This document shows positions 17,864 through 26,704 of a stretch of 64,000 nt of DNA, piece by piece. How positions within the stretch are numbered: position 1 is the first letter of the stretch; the number at the start of each line of letters is the position of its first letter. The position numbers were made by a program, and so were the translations under genes. Below the pieces are notes generated by a model, which ran no database searches, was not told the DNA's origin, and saw nothing but the letters and a program-made list of their open reading frames with translations. Source of the DNA: Gaiellasilicea sp963850995 (lineage in GTDB: Bacteria > Actinomycetota > Thermoleophilia > Gaiellales > Gaiellaceae); the NCBI GenBank assembly GCA_963850995.1, contig CAWKNQ010000013.1:496001-560000 (forward strand), read 5' to 3'.

Positions 17864-19084
17864 GGCTGCCTCCCCAGCGCGTCGAGCTCCCGCAGCACGG
17901 GCGTCCGCTCGATCAGCGCGCCGAGCGAGCGCCGCTCGCCGAGGAGCGTGAGGCCCGCGAGCGCCGCAATCGCGCTCCAGCGCTGCCTCTCCGTGAGCAT
18001 GCCCACGGACCTGAAACCTAGCACGGCGCCGAGCGTGTTCGAGCCTGAGTCCCCCAGCATCGACATCTCCCGAAGATCGTAGGGCGCGAGCAGGACGGCC
18101 GCCGCCGAGGGGCCGCGCGGAGCGCCGCGGAGGAGCAGCGAGCCGAGCGCGAAAGCCTTCAGCGCCCGTCCCGGCCGCGTGTCGAGCTGGTTCACCACGT
18201 TCGCGGCGAGGCCGACGAGGACGGCGCCGGAGACCGAGCGCGTCCGCCAGAGCGCGAAGGCCGGGATGCCCACGAGCTTGAGCACACCCGTCGTGCCGCC
18301 TGCCCGGAGATGCGCGCGGAAGCCGCGCTCCTCTCCGCTCCAGAGGTCGTCGGCGACGCCGATCGCGGTCACGGGCAGGAGCTCCGGCTGCGCGAGCCCG
18401 ACGACCCAGCCGACGAGCGGCAGCCGCAGGCCGCGGTGGTTGACGGCGTTCGGGCCGACAGAGAGGAGGATGTCGCGGAGCTGGCGCCCGCGGTGGAGGA
18501 AGCCGCGCAGGTCACGCACGGTGGCCCGGTGCTCGAGGTCGACGCCGACCTCGGCGATCGAGAGCCGCGCCCGCACCGCGTCGATCGTCATGCGCGTCTC
18601 GACGCCGAAGCCCGCGGCCACAGGGAAGCACGCGTCGCGCGCCTTCTGCGTCAGCAGCCGCTGGCCGGAGAGCGGCTCCGGTGCCTTGATAGCCGGTCAG
18701 CGCCTCGATCAGTAGACCCGCGGTCCGCTTGGTGATCCCGAAGCCTCCACCCTGCTTGCGCGCGAAGACGGCGACGGTCAGATCGGCGTCACCGCCGGTG
18801 AGCGGCCGCAGGTCGCCCCGCAGGTCGGCGTCGCAGAGGAGGACCGGGCCGCGCGGCGCCTCGCGCTCGGCGAGCGTGAGCGCCTGGCCCTTGCCGCGCC
18901 GCGGTAGCCGGAGGACGCGGGCGCCCGGCCCTCTCGGCGACCGCCGCGGTCGCGTCCCGTCGACCCGTCGTCGGCGACCAGGATCGCGGCGTCGGGGAAG
19001 CAGCCGTCGCAGCTCCCGGACCGTCCCGCCGATCCGCGCCTCCTCGTCCCGCGCGGCGATCAGGATCGTGCGAGGCTCACTCAC
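17860..19084 (-). pseudogene. GT2 glycosyltransferase fused to a MraY/WecA-like (GT4) membrane transferase, four frame breaks
   Basis: Pieced across frames, the protein starts TILIAARDEEARIGGTVREL, continues AAILVADDGSTDATAAV and VLLCDADLRGDL (GT2 nucleotide-sugar motifs), then GFGVETRMTIDAV and HRGRQLRDIL. It runs straight into a multi-span membrane part with IGVADDLWSG and MLGDSGSNTLGAVLGF, the two Asp motifs of polyprenyl-phosphate sugar-phosphate transferases. The second half (about 190 aa) is short for the family. One-base excesses at 18994-18997, 18956-18958 and 18924-18926, and another break near 18684-18690, interrupt the GT2 part. All coding clues remain, so read error is likely. The locus suggests cell-envelope polysaccharide or lipid-linked sugar work. 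Confidence 0.65.
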
Positions 19085-19965
19085 CCGACGGCGTCGGCAG
19101 CGGCTCGATCGGCGGCAGGATTCCGTTGTGCGCGGTGTCGCGGAGGCCGTAGTCGCCCGGGTCGGCTCCCGCGAGCAGGAGGACGAGCGCGAGCTGCCCG
19201 AGCTCGGTGTCGACGCCGTCGCACGGTCGAAAGGCGGTGACGCTGGAAGGCGGGGATCGCGCTCAGCTCGACCCGGCTCGGCTCGACGCCGACGGCCGGC
19301 ACGCCCGCGCTCCCGAGACCCTGGTAGAGGCCGGCGAGAAAGCGCGCGCTCTCGCCCGACTGCGGCTCCGCCGTGCGCATGACGACGACTCCGTCGACGG
19401 GCTCGGACATGTCCCCGATGCGCTCCTCGACGATCTCGCCCTCGAGCGCGTCCCAGAGCGGCGTCTCGCCGCCGGCGACGAGCTCGCGACCGAGGTCGCG
19501 GCCAAGGTTGCCGAGCTGGTCGTCGCCGACGTAGCCGCCGAGCTCGGGCCGCTCGGCGATCGCCGACTCGACCGCGTCGAGCCGCAACGGCAGCGTCAAC
19601 GCGCGCATCCGCGCCACCCGGCCGTCGCCGTCGTCGATCGCCCGGCGGACGAAGTCGAGCGACTGGTCGCGCGAGCCGAGCACGAGCACGGCTTCCCCCT
19701 TGCCCTCGAGCCGATTCTCGACCAGAACCGGATACGCGCTCTCGACGAAGTCCTGGGCGGCGCGCTGCCGGTCCGCGAGCTCGTCCGCGGACGCGCCCGC
19801 CGCGTCGACTTCCTCCTCCAGCTCTGCGATGCGGCCGTTCAGCCGGTCGCGCTCGGCGTCGTCGACGAACCCGCGGCCGGAGATGCCGACGCCGAGCAGG
19901 ATCCCGACCGCGAGCATGAGGAAGAGACCCGCGATCGACGCGAGGTGGTACCGGAAGTCGAACAC
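19077..19965 (-). CDS. steB: SteB/MctB family envelope protein (frameshift near the C-terminus)
   Basis: The N-terminus MFDFRYHLASIAGLFLMLAVGILLGVGISG is one membrane span, followed by a coiled coil (DRLNGRIAELEEEVDAAG) and a periplasmic-type domain with AYPVLVENRLEGKGEAVLVLG and VDGVVVMRTAEP. This is the MctB family, named for mycobacterial copper tolerance; the corynebacterial homologue SteB acts with SteA in daughter-cell separation. After RHRLSTV one extra base near 19220-19223 shifts the frame; the corrected tail DGVDTELGQLALVLLLAG ends at TGA 19077-19079. Steric position next to steA favours the division role. Confidence 0.8.
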
Positions 19966-19975
19966 GCGGTCAGCC

Positions 19976-20026
19976 TAGAGGCTGGAAGCTGGGCGGGCAG
20001 GCGCCCCGTCCCGCTTTCAGCCTCTA
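19976..20026 (-). terminator. long stem-loop containing the steA stop codon
   Basis: Arms TAGAGGCTGGAAGC (19976-19989) and GCTTTCAGCCTCTA (20013-20026) pair over 14 positions with one G-U, around a 23-nt GC-rich loop. The steA stop TAG (20024-20026) is the end of the arm. It separates steA from steB. The outer CTAGAGGCT sequence recurs at 40295-40387. Confidence 0.5.
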
Positions 20027-21124
20027 TAGACCGACGAGGTTGCGAAGCGCCGGAGAGGCCACGATTGCGACGACGACCGCCGCGAGGGCGGCGAGCACGA
20101 ACACGGCGATCGGCCAAACCCCGGTGCGACCCGACACGAGCCGCGAGACGCCCTTCGCGTCGATCAGGATCTCGCCCACCTTGAGCCGGGTCACGAACGT
20201 GGACGACATGCCGGCGCGATTCCGCTCGAGGAACTCGACGAGGTTGAAGTGCGTCCCGACCGCCACGATCAGCTCGGCGCCCTTCTCGTGCGCCAGCAGG
20301 AGCGCGATGTCCTCGGAGATCCCCGGCGCCGACACCGTCTGGAAAGGGACGCCGAGGCGCTGCAGGCGCTCTCCGCCCGGGGCATGTCCCTCGCGATAGG
20401 CGTGGACGAGGATTTCGGCACCGCAGCGGAGGGTGTCGTCGGTGACCGAGTCCATGTCGCCGACGATCACGTCCGGCGTCCAGCCCTCCTCGCGCAGCGC
20501 CTCCGCGCCGCCGTCGACGGCGATGAGCACGGGCTTGAAGTCGCGAACGTAGGGGCGGACGATCCGCAGGTCACGCTTGTGCCCCGGCCCGCGCGCGACG
20601 ACGAGGGCATGGCGGTCGCGGAAGCGCGTGCCGAGCGCGGGGAACTCGATCCCCTCGGCGAGCAGGCGGCCCTCCTCGCGCAGGTAGCGCATCGTGTTGT
20701 CGGCAAACGCCTGCAGCGCCTCGGTGACGCGTCCCTGCTGCTCCTGGAGCGTGCCAGCGAGCTCGCGCTCCTCGAGCGTCCGGCCGGTCGCGACGCAGGT
20801 GCCGTTCCGGAACAGGCTCGATCCGCGGACGGTGAGGCGCTCGCCGTCCGAGAGCTCGTCGAAGAGCCCGGCGTCGTCCACGTCGATCAGGCGGACGCCG
20901 CCGCGGACGAGCAGAAGCGGGCCGGGGTTGGGATACCGGCCCGACTGCGAGGGAGCGACGTTGACGACGACGCGGACGCCCGACTCGACGAGCTCCTCGG
21001 CCGAGACGCGGTCGAGGTCGGTGTGGTCGATGATCGCGATGTCGTCCGGATTCAGGCGGCGGACGAGCTCCTTCGTCCGCTTGCCGAGGCGGGCCGTGCC
21101 GGTGTGCTCGATCAGGCTGCTCAT
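20024..21124 (-). CDS. steA: SteA family protein with thiamin-pyrophosphokinase-like domain
   Basis: The 366-aa protein has an N-terminal domain (GTARLGKRTKELVRRLNPDDIAIIDH), a central TPK-like catalytic fold with FKPVLIAVDGGAEAL and PDVIVGDMDSVTDD, then ISEDIALLLAHEKGAELIVAVG, and a C-terminal membrane span (VWPIAVFVLAALAAVVVAIV). This is the layout of SteA, a cytokinetic-ring protein that with SteB promotes cell-wall cleavage in Corynebacterium. The ATG at 21124 lies one nucleotide after the recN stop. Confidence 0.87.
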   Translation of the reverse strand: MSSLIEHTGTARLGKRTKELVRRLNPDDIAIIDHTDLDRVSAEELVESGVRVVVNVAPSQSGRYPNPGPLLLVRGGVRLIDVDDAGLFDELSDGERLTVRGSSLFRNGTCVATGRTLEERELAGTLQEQQGRVTEALQAFADNTMRYLREEGRLLAEGIEFPALGTRFRDRHALVVARGPGHKRDLRIVRPYVRDFKPVLIAVDGGAEALREEGWTPDVIVGDMDSVTDDTLRCGAEILVHAYREGHAPGGERLQRLGVPFQTVSAPGISEDIALLLAHEKGAELIVAVGTHFNLVEFLERNRAGMSSTFVTRLKVGEILIDAKGVSRLVSGRTGVWPIAVFVLAALAAVVVAIVASPALRNLVGL

Positions 21125-21125
21125 C

Positions 21126-22751
21126 TCATCGCAGGGCGGAGATGAACTCCTTGCCGCCGAGCATGCGCTCGAGCTCGTCGCGACGCTGCGCGTCGTCGAG
21201 CAGCTCGATGCGAGTGTGTGTCGGGTCACCAGGGATCTTCTCGACCCGGTAGTGCGCGTCGGCGACGCTCGCGATCTGCGGCAGGTGCGTGATCGTGATC
21301 ACCTGCGCGCGCTCGGCGAGGCGCCTCAGGGTCGCAGCGACGGCGTGTGCGGTCTCGCCGCCGATGCCCGCATCGATCTCGTCGAAGACGATGGTCTCCC
21401 CGCCACCGACCGCAGCGATCGCGAGCGCGACGCGGGAGAGCTCGCCGCCGGAAGCGGTCTCGGCGACGGGGCCGTACGGAAGCCCGGGGTTGGGGCGGAT
21501 CAGAAAGACGACCTCGTCGGCGCCAGCAGGGCCCTCGTCGCGCTCGCGCAGCTCGACGCGGAACTCCCCCTCCCCCATGCCGACGCCGCGCAGCTCCTCG
21601 GCCACGGCGGCGGCGAACGGCTCCGCGCCCTGCTCGCGTGCGGCACGCAGCTCGGCGGCGAGCCGTTTCGATCTGGCCTCGGCGGCGTCCCTCGCTTCGG
21701 CAGCAGCTGCAACCGGGTCGAGCCCGCCTTCGAGCGCGGCCAGCTCCCCACGCGCGGCCGCGGCACGCGCCAGCAGGTCGTCGTAGCCGGACGCGCCGAA
21801 GCGGCGGCGCGCGTCCGCGATCCGCTCGAGCTCTCCCTCGACGTGCTCGAGCCGGTCGGGCTCGGCCTCGAGCGAGGCCATGAAGCCGCGCAGCTCCGAG
21901 CCGAGCTCGCGCAGGCGGAGCTCGACGTCACGTAGCTCCTCGCCGGCACGGGCGAGCTCGGGTGCGAGCCGCTCCAGCGGCGCGAGCGAGCGCTCCGCAG
22001 TCGCGGCAAGCGTCGCGGCGCCGTCCCCGTCCTCGGGCGCGAGCGCTTCCGCCGCCCGCTGCGCGCCCTCCGCCAGCTCCGTCACGTGTCGGAGCCGCTC
22101 CCGCTCTGCCCGCAGCTCGTCCTCGGCACCCGGCTCGAAGCCCTCCGTCGCCTCGGCAAGCGCTGTGAGCTCGCGCAGGCGCGCCTCCTCCGCGGCCGCA
22201 CCCCGCGTCAGCTCCTCGTGCCGCTTCCGCGCCGCGGCGAGCTCCCGCCAGGCGAGTCGCGCCTCGCGGCGGCGGCGGAGCTGCTCCTCGCCGCAGAAGG
22301 CGTCGAGCACGTCGAGCTGGTAGGACGGCCGGCCCAGCCGGCGCTGCTCGAACTGGCCGGACATCGCGATCAGCCGCTCGGCCGCGGCTGCGAGGTCTTC
22401 CCGCGCGACCGAGCGCCCCCATGCGTAGGCACGCGTGCGGCCGTCCGCGAAGACGCGCCGCGCGAGCACGAGACCCGGCTCGTCCTCGGGCGCAAGCTCG
22501 GCGAGCCCGGCGAGCTCTTCCTCCTCGAGAAACCCCTCGGGAAGGTCGAGCTCGGCCTCGACGTACGTCTCGGCACCGGCCGCGCCCACCGCAGACGCGT
22601 CGCCCTTCGCCCCGAGCAGCAGCCCGATCGCCTGCGCGAGGATTGTCTTGCCCGCACCCGTCTCGCCGGTGATCGCGGTCAGGCCGGCGGCCGGCGCGAG
22701 CTCGCCCTCCCGCACGAGGACGAGGTTCTCGATCCGGAGGCTACGAAGCAA
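21126..22751 (-). CDS. recN: DNA repair protein RecN
   Basis: RecN is an SMC-like ATPase that acts early at double-strand breaks. The protein of about 541 aa begins LRSLRIENLVLVREGEL with Walker A GETGAGKTILAQAI, has long Ala/Glu/Arg-rich coiled coils in the middle, and ends with the signature region ELSRVALAIAAV and Walker B TIVFDEIDAGIGGETA, then THLPQIASVADAHYRVEK. TTG 22751 is the best start because residues before it do not match the family; it overlaps nadK by 11 bp. Confidence 0.92.
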   Translation of the reverse strand: MLRSLRIENLVLVREGELAPAAGLTAITGETGAGKTILAQAIGLLLGAKGDASAVGAAGAETYVEAELDLPEGFLEEEELAGLAELAPEDEPGLVLARRVFADGRTRAYAWGRSVAREDLAAAAERLIAMSGQFEQRRLGRPSYQLDVLDAFCGEEQLRRRREARLAWRELAAARKRHEELTRGAAAEEARLRELTALAEATEGFEPGAEDELRAERERLRHVTELAEGAQRAAEALAPEDGDGAATLAATAERSLAPLERLAPELARAGEELRDVELRLRELGSELRGFMASLEAEPDRLEHVEGELERIADARRRFGASGYDDLLARAAAARGELAALEGGLDPVAAAAEARDAAEARSKRLAAELRAAREQGAEPFAAAVAEELRGVGMGEGEFRVELRERDEGPAGADEVVFLIRPNPGLPYGPVAETASGGELSRVALAIAAVGGGETIVFDEIDAGIGGETAHAVAATLRRLAERAQVITITHLPQIASVADAHYRVEKIPGDPTHTRIELLDDAQRRDELERMLGGKEFISALR

Positions 22752-23604
22752 AGGTCCTGCGGTAGCGGCTGAAGAAGGTGACCCCAGGCAGCGTTGCGAG
22801 GAGCGATCGCTGCGCGCCGACGCGCGCAACCGCCCGACCGCCCGGCGGCAGGTCGGCGACGCGGTGCCCGTCCACGAGCGCCGTCGCCGGCACGTCGGTC
22901 GTGCGGTTCCAGACGAGCAGCTCGGAGCTGCGCGGGACGACGAGCGGGCGGGCGTTCACCGAGTGCGGCGCGACGAACGTCACGGCCATCGCGTCGAGTC
23001 CCCACACGAGCACCGGGCCTCCGTTCGAGAAGTTGTAGCCCGTCGAGCCGGATGGGGTCGCGCAGACGACGCCGTCGCAGGCGAGCCGGCCGAGCGCCTC
23101 GTCGCCGACCGCCCACTCGAGCTGGATCATGCGGCCGACGATCGCGCTCGAGACGACCAGGTCGTTGACCGCGACCCGGCGCTCCTCGCCGACCTCGATG
23201 TCGAGGGTGGGCAGCTGCTCGACGCGATAGTCGCCGGCGAAGACCCGCGCGAGCCCCGCCTCGAGCTCGTCGCGCGGGATCGAGGAGAGAAAGCCGACCC
23301 GCCCGAAGTTGACGCCGATCACGGGCACGTCGGTGCCGAGGAATCGGTTCAGCGCCCGCAGCATCGTCCCGTCGCCGCCGAGCACGACCGCGAGATCGAC
23401 GTCGGTCGCGTCCTCCTGCTCCGCCTCGAGACCGTGCTTCGCGGTCTCCTCCTCGCCCATGCGCAGCTCGACGCCGGCCTCGCGTGCGACCGTCTCGAGC
23501 CGGGCGAGCGCGGAGCCGATCTCCTGCGGCTTTCCGTGCGTGACCACGGCAGCGCACTTGACCGCCTTAGCGGACAGCGTCTCGGATCCGGTCGTCGATG
23601 TCAT
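22741..23604 (-). CDS. nadK: NAD kinase
   Basis: Phosphorylates NAD to NADP. The 287-aa protein carries the family motif VVLGGDGTMLRALN, GFLSSIPRDELE, VNDLVVSS and the substrate loop CATPSGSTGYNFSNGGP. The Asp of the GGDGT motif is the catalytic residue in this family. The first 15 or so residues before CAAVVTHGKP are poorly conserved, and the start overlaps the end of tlyA by 38 bp, so the true start may be a little downstream. Confidence 0.93.
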   Translation of the reverse strand: MTSTTGSETLSAKAVKCAAVVTHGKPQEIGSALARLETVAREAGVELRMGEEETAKHGLEAEQEDATDVDLAVVLGGDGTMLRALNRFLGTDVPVIGVNFGRVGFLSSIPRDELEAGLARVFAGDYRVEQLPTLDIEVGEERRVAVNDLVVSSAIVGRMIQLEWAVGDEALGRLACDGVVCATPSGSTGYNFSNGGPVLVWGLDAMAVTFVAPHSVNARPLVVPRSSELLVWNRTTDVPATALVDGHRVADLPPGGRAVARVGAQRSLLATLPGVTFFSRYRRTFAS

Positions 23605-24330
23605 CCAGGAGCACAGGGTCGTCGCGGTCGATCAGGTGGACGAAGAACTCGCGGTTGCCCTTCGGTCCGGGCAGTCCGGAGTCTACGACGCCGACCGCGG
23701 TGGCACCCCAGCCGAGACCGGCCGCGACCACCTCGTGGAGCACGCGCCGGTGGACCTCGGGGTCCCGCACGACGCCGCCCTTCCCCACCTCCTCTCGGCC
23801 GGCTTCGAACTGGGGCTTGACGAGCACCAGAGCGTCGTAGCCCGGCTCGAGCAGCGAGAGGACGGGCGGCAGCACAAGCGTGACGCTGATGAAGGAGACG
23901 TCGCAGACGAGCAGGTCAGGACGGAACGGGAGCTCCGTGAGCCCACGCGCGTTCGTCCGCTCCAACACCGTCACACGCGGGTCGCCGCGCAGCTTCGGGT
24001 GCAGCTGGCCGTAGCCCACGTCCACGGCGATCACGCGTCCGACGCCGCCCTGGAGCAGGCAGTCGGTGAAGCCCCCGTCGAGGCGCCGAGGTCGATCGCG
24101 TCGCGACGGTCGAGCTCGACCTCGAGCCGCTCCAGCGCGTTCGCGAGCTTCTCGCCGCCGCGCGAGACGAAGCGGGGCGGCTGCTCGACTGCGAGCTGCG
24201 CGTCCTCGGGCACCTGGTGGCCCGGCTTGTCGTAACCGGGGACGAGCCCTGCGAGGACGAGCGCCTGGGCCTGCGCGCGGCTCTCCGCGAGCCCGCGCTC
24301 GACCATGAGGACGTCGAGCCGCTTCTTCAC
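23567..24330 (-). pseudogene. tlyA: TlyA family rRNA 2'-O-methyltransferase, frameshifted in a C run
   Basis: TlyA methylates ribose in 16S/23S rRNA cytidines and was once called a haemolysin. The first frame gives the S4 RNA-binding domain (KKRLDVLMVERGLAESRAQ) and RFVSRGGEKLANAL, up to IDLGAST. The second gives VIAVDVGYGQLHPKLR, LVCDVSFISVTLVLP and LVKPQFEAGREEVGKGGVVRD, which complete the methyltransferase. Adding one base to the C5 run at 24072-24076 restores the SAM motif GASTGGFTDCLLQ. Such a homopolymer error is typical of sequencing; the gene is probably intact. Confidence 0.85.
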
Positions 24331-24368
24331 GGCCGAAGGGTAGTCGCGCGATGTGTTACAGAACCGTC

Positions 24369-25325
24369 ATGGAAGTATCGACAGTCTCCGGCGTCACGGC
24401 CGCAGCAGTCGATTGGCTCCTGGAGTCGGACGAGCCCGGGATCGTCTTCCAGACAAAACGCGACCTGCTCGGCGCGGACGAGCCTTCCGAAGCCGCGCAC
24501 GTGCTCGAAGGGCCGAAGGTTCGGGCACTCCTGGCCGGGCAGCGGCCCGACGGTGGCTTCGGGGTGCACGCCTACGGCAAGTGGAGCGGCGCGCACTGGC
24601 GGCTCGTCTCGCTCGTCGAGCTCGGCGTCCCCGCCGGCGAGCCGCGCTGCGTCGCCGCGGCCGAGACGGTGCTCGCATGGCTGACGGGCAAGGGACATCG
24701 CGACCGTATCCAGATGATCGACGGCCTCACCCGGCGGTGCGGGTCACAAGAAGGAAACGCGCTCGCGGTCTGCAGCAGGCTCGGGCTGGCGGACGATCCG
24801 CGCGTCCGGTTGCTCGCCGAGTCGCTCGTCGAGTGGCAGTGGCCGGACGGCGGCTGGAACTGCGACAAGAAGGCAACGGGCTACCGCTCCTCCTTCAACG
24901 AGTCGCTGCCACCGATGTGGGGGCTCCACGAGTATTGGGTCGCAACCGGCGAGCCTGCAGCGAAGGAGGCGGCCGAGCGCACGGCCGAGCTCTTCCTCGA
25001 ACACCGGCTGTTCCGGACGCTCGCGACCGCGGAGCCGATCCACTCGTCCTTCGTCACGCTGCACTACCCGCCCTTCTGGCACTACGACGTCCTGCAGGCC
25101 CTCGTCGTGCTCGCCCGAATGGGGCTGGTGGAAGACCCGCGCGCTTCCGACGGGCTCGAGCTCCTCGAGGAGCGTCGCCTCCCGGACGGCCGCTGGCGGG
25201 CGGGAGGGCGCTGGTGGAGACCGCCTGGGTCGAAGGGCAGCAACGTCGAGGTCGTCGACTGGGGCTCGGGTCCGAGCGAGATGCTGACGCTGAACGCCCT
25301 CCGCGTCCTCCAAGCGGCCAAGTAA
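24369..25325 (+). CDS. half-size squalene-cyclase-like (alpha/alpha toroid) protein
   Basis: The 318-aa protein contains repeated QW-like motifs: GQRPDGGFGVHAYGKWSGAHW, WQWPDGGWNCDKKATGYRSS and RRLPDGRWRAGGRWWRP, spaced by paired helices, which is the alpha/alpha barrel of squalene cyclases and prenyltransferases. It is about half a squalene-hopene cyclase and lacks the class II DXDD acid motif, so catalysis as a cyclase is doubtful. It is the only plus-strand gene in this stretch, set between tlyA and a polyprenyl synthase. ATG 24369 is chosen over an upstream GTG 24351. The function is unknown. Confidence 0.7.
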   Translation: MEVSTVSGVTAAAVDWLLESDEPGIVFQTKRDLLGADEPSEAAHVLEGPKVRALLAGQRPDGGFGVHAYGKWSGAHWRLVSLVELGVPAGEPRCVAAAETVLAWLTGKGHRDRIQMIDGLTRRCGSQEGNALAVCSRLGLADDPRVRLLAESLVEWQWPDGGWNCDKKATGYRSSFNESLPPMWGLHEYWVATGEPAAKEAAERTAELFLEHRLFRTLATAEPIHSSFVTLHYPPFWHYDVLQALVVLARMGLVEDPRASDGLELLEERRLPDGRWRAGGRWWRPPGSKGSNVEVVDWGSGPSEMLTLNALRVLQAAK

Positions 25326-25340
25326 CAGACTGTTACTTGG
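25318..25340. terminator. second copy of the 23-nt stop-codon palindrome
   Basis: This copy is identical to 3548-3570 and extends by one further G-C pair (25317 and 25341). The plus-strand toroid gene ends at TAA 25323-25325 inside the left arm, again as Lys-stop. The convergent polyprenyl synthase ends 18 nt beyond the right arm, so here only one gene takes its stop from the palindrome. A bidirectional terminator is likely. Confidence 0.55.
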
Positions 25341-25357
25341 CAGGGCCCGGCCGCGCC

Positions 25358-26137
25358 CTAAGCCGTCCGAGCGGCTAGGCCGGCCGCGATCTCCGCAAGC
25401 ACGTTCGTCTCGGCCGGGATCGCCTCGAGCCGGTCTTGCGCGCGGCTCGCCGCCGCGTCGGCGAGCCGTCGTGCCCCCTCGATGCCGTGCGACTCGACGT
25501 AGCCGTCGCCGTCGAGCACGTCGTCGACGATCTGGAAGAGAAGGCCGAGCTCGTCCGCGAACCCGCGCCAGGGCGGTTGCTCCCGCTCGGGAACCTCCGC
25601 GACCCAGAGCGCGACGCCGACCGAGGCGGAGAAGAGCGCGCCGGTCTTGAGCCGGTGCAGCGAGGCGAGGTCGGCCGTGTCGCCCGTCACGTCGCGGTGC
25701 TGTCCTCCGATCATGGCAAGCGTCGCCTGAGCAAGCTCGCGGCCGACGAGCGGCGTCGGATAGGACAGGGCGAGCCGAAACGCCTCGGCGAGCAGTGCGT
25801 CGCCTGCGAGGAGTGCGGCCGCCTCGCCGAACGCGACGTGCGCCGACGCGCGGCCGCGCCGCTCGTCGTCGTCGTCCAACGCGGGAAGGTCGTCGTGGAC
25901 GAGCGAGAAGGTGTGCACGAGCTCGATCGCGGCGGCTGCGGGCAGACACCGCTCGGCATCCGAGCCCGCGGCTTCGGCTACAGCGAGCGCGAGCACCGGC
26001 CGCACCCGCTTCCCGCCCGACTCGAGCGGATAGCGGAGCACCTCGTCGAGCGCGCCGAGCTCGGGTGTGAAGGCGAGCTCGGCGAGGTAGCCCTCGACGA
26101 GAGCGCGCAGCTCGTCAGGGTTGCGGCGCATCTGCAC
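25358..26137 (-). CDS. ispA: polyprenyl diphosphate synthase, farnesyl/geranylgeranyl type
   Basis: Chain-elongating trans-prenyl diphosphate synthase, 259 aa. The first Asp-rich motif is HDDLPALDDDDERRG (DDxxxxD form), the second is FQIVDDVLDGDG. SGGKRVRPVLALA near the N-terminus binds the diphosphate. Synteny with nusB and tlyA is that of bacterial ispA. No dxs gene follows, although it is often the neighbour. Product chain length is not fixed by what I can see. Confidence 0.9.
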   Translation of the reverse strand: MQMRRNPDELRALVEGYLAELAFTPELGALDEVLRYPLESGGKRVRPVLALAVAEAAGSDAERCLPAAAAIELVHTFSLVHDDLPALDDDDERRGRASAHVAFGEAAALLAGDALLAEAFRLALSYPTPLVGRELAQATLAMIGGQHRDVTGDTADLASLHRLKTGALFSASVGVALWVAEVPEREQPPWRGFADELGLLFQIVDDVLDGDGYVESHGIEGARRLADAAASRAQDRLEAIPAETNVLAEIAAGLAARTA

Positions 26138-26327
26138 GCGTCCGCGCTCTCGTCAGCTCCGCCTCGACGTCCTTGGCGATGTCCGAGAGCTCCGTCAGTA
26201 CCTCGACGGCCGACTCCGTGTCCTCAGCCGCCGTGAGGCGCTCCAGCTCGTCCCGCGCCGCGTTCAGCCGCTCGAGCAGCTCCTCGACGCGCGCCAGCGA
26301 CTCGTCGGCCGACCCAGGCTCCGTCAC
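26115..26327 (-). CDS. 70-aa coiled-coil protein in the xseB position
   Basis: GTG 26327 begins a 70-aa, strongly helical, acidic protein (LARVEELLERLNAARDELERL) that overlaps both nusB (4 bp) and ispA. In many bacteria the exonuclease VII small subunit gene xseB lies exactly here, and XseB is a short helical hairpin of about this size, but the residues do not clearly match and no xseA is nearby. XseB-like is therefore only a possibility. Confidence 0.5.
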   Translation of the reverse strand: MTEPGSADESLARVEELLERLNAARDELERLTAAEDTESAVEVLTELSDIAKDVEAELTRARTRADAPQP

Positions 26328-26704
26328 GCGACTTGCTCCCTGGAGACGCGGGCGAGAATCCCGTTCACGAGCCGCGCCGCATCCTCGGACGCGTATCGCT
26401 TCGCCAGCACGACGGCCTCGTTCATCGCCACCTCGGGGGGCACGCTCTCCTCCTCCAGCTCGTGGATCCCGATCCGCAGGATGTTCCGCTCGAGCGTACC
26501 CAGCCGGTCGGCGGTCCAGCCCTCGGCACTCGCCGTGATCCGGCGGTCGAGCTCATCGGCCCGCGCCGACACCGCCTCCGCGAGCCCGAGCGCGAATGCA
26601 TCCGGCTCGCCCTCGTACAGCGCCGTCAGCGGCTGCCCCGTGAGGTCCCACTGGTAGAGCAGGAAGAGCGCCGTCCGCCGCGCCTGTCGGCGGCCGGTGC
26701 TCAC
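26324..26704 (-). CDS. nusB: transcription antitermination factor NusB
   Basis: NusB binds boxA RNA with NusE (S10) for antitermination of rRNA operons. From GTG 26704 it is 126 aa: RRQARRTALFLLYQWDLTG at the N-terminus, LGTLERNILRIGIHELEE in the middle, and AMNEAVVLAKRYASEDAARL with VNGILARV at the end, all conserved. The start overlaps the Asp23-family gene stop. Confidence 0.92.
   Translation of the reverse strand: MSTGRRQARRTALFLLYQWDLTGQPLTALYEGEPDAFALGLAEAVSARADELDRRITASAEGWTADRLGTLERNILRIGIHELEEESVPPEVAMNEAVVLAKRYASEDAARLVNGILARVSREQVA

Noticed and set aside
24369..25325. Calling the toroid protein a squalene-hopene cyclase
   Set aside because: It has half the length and no DXDD catalytic motif.
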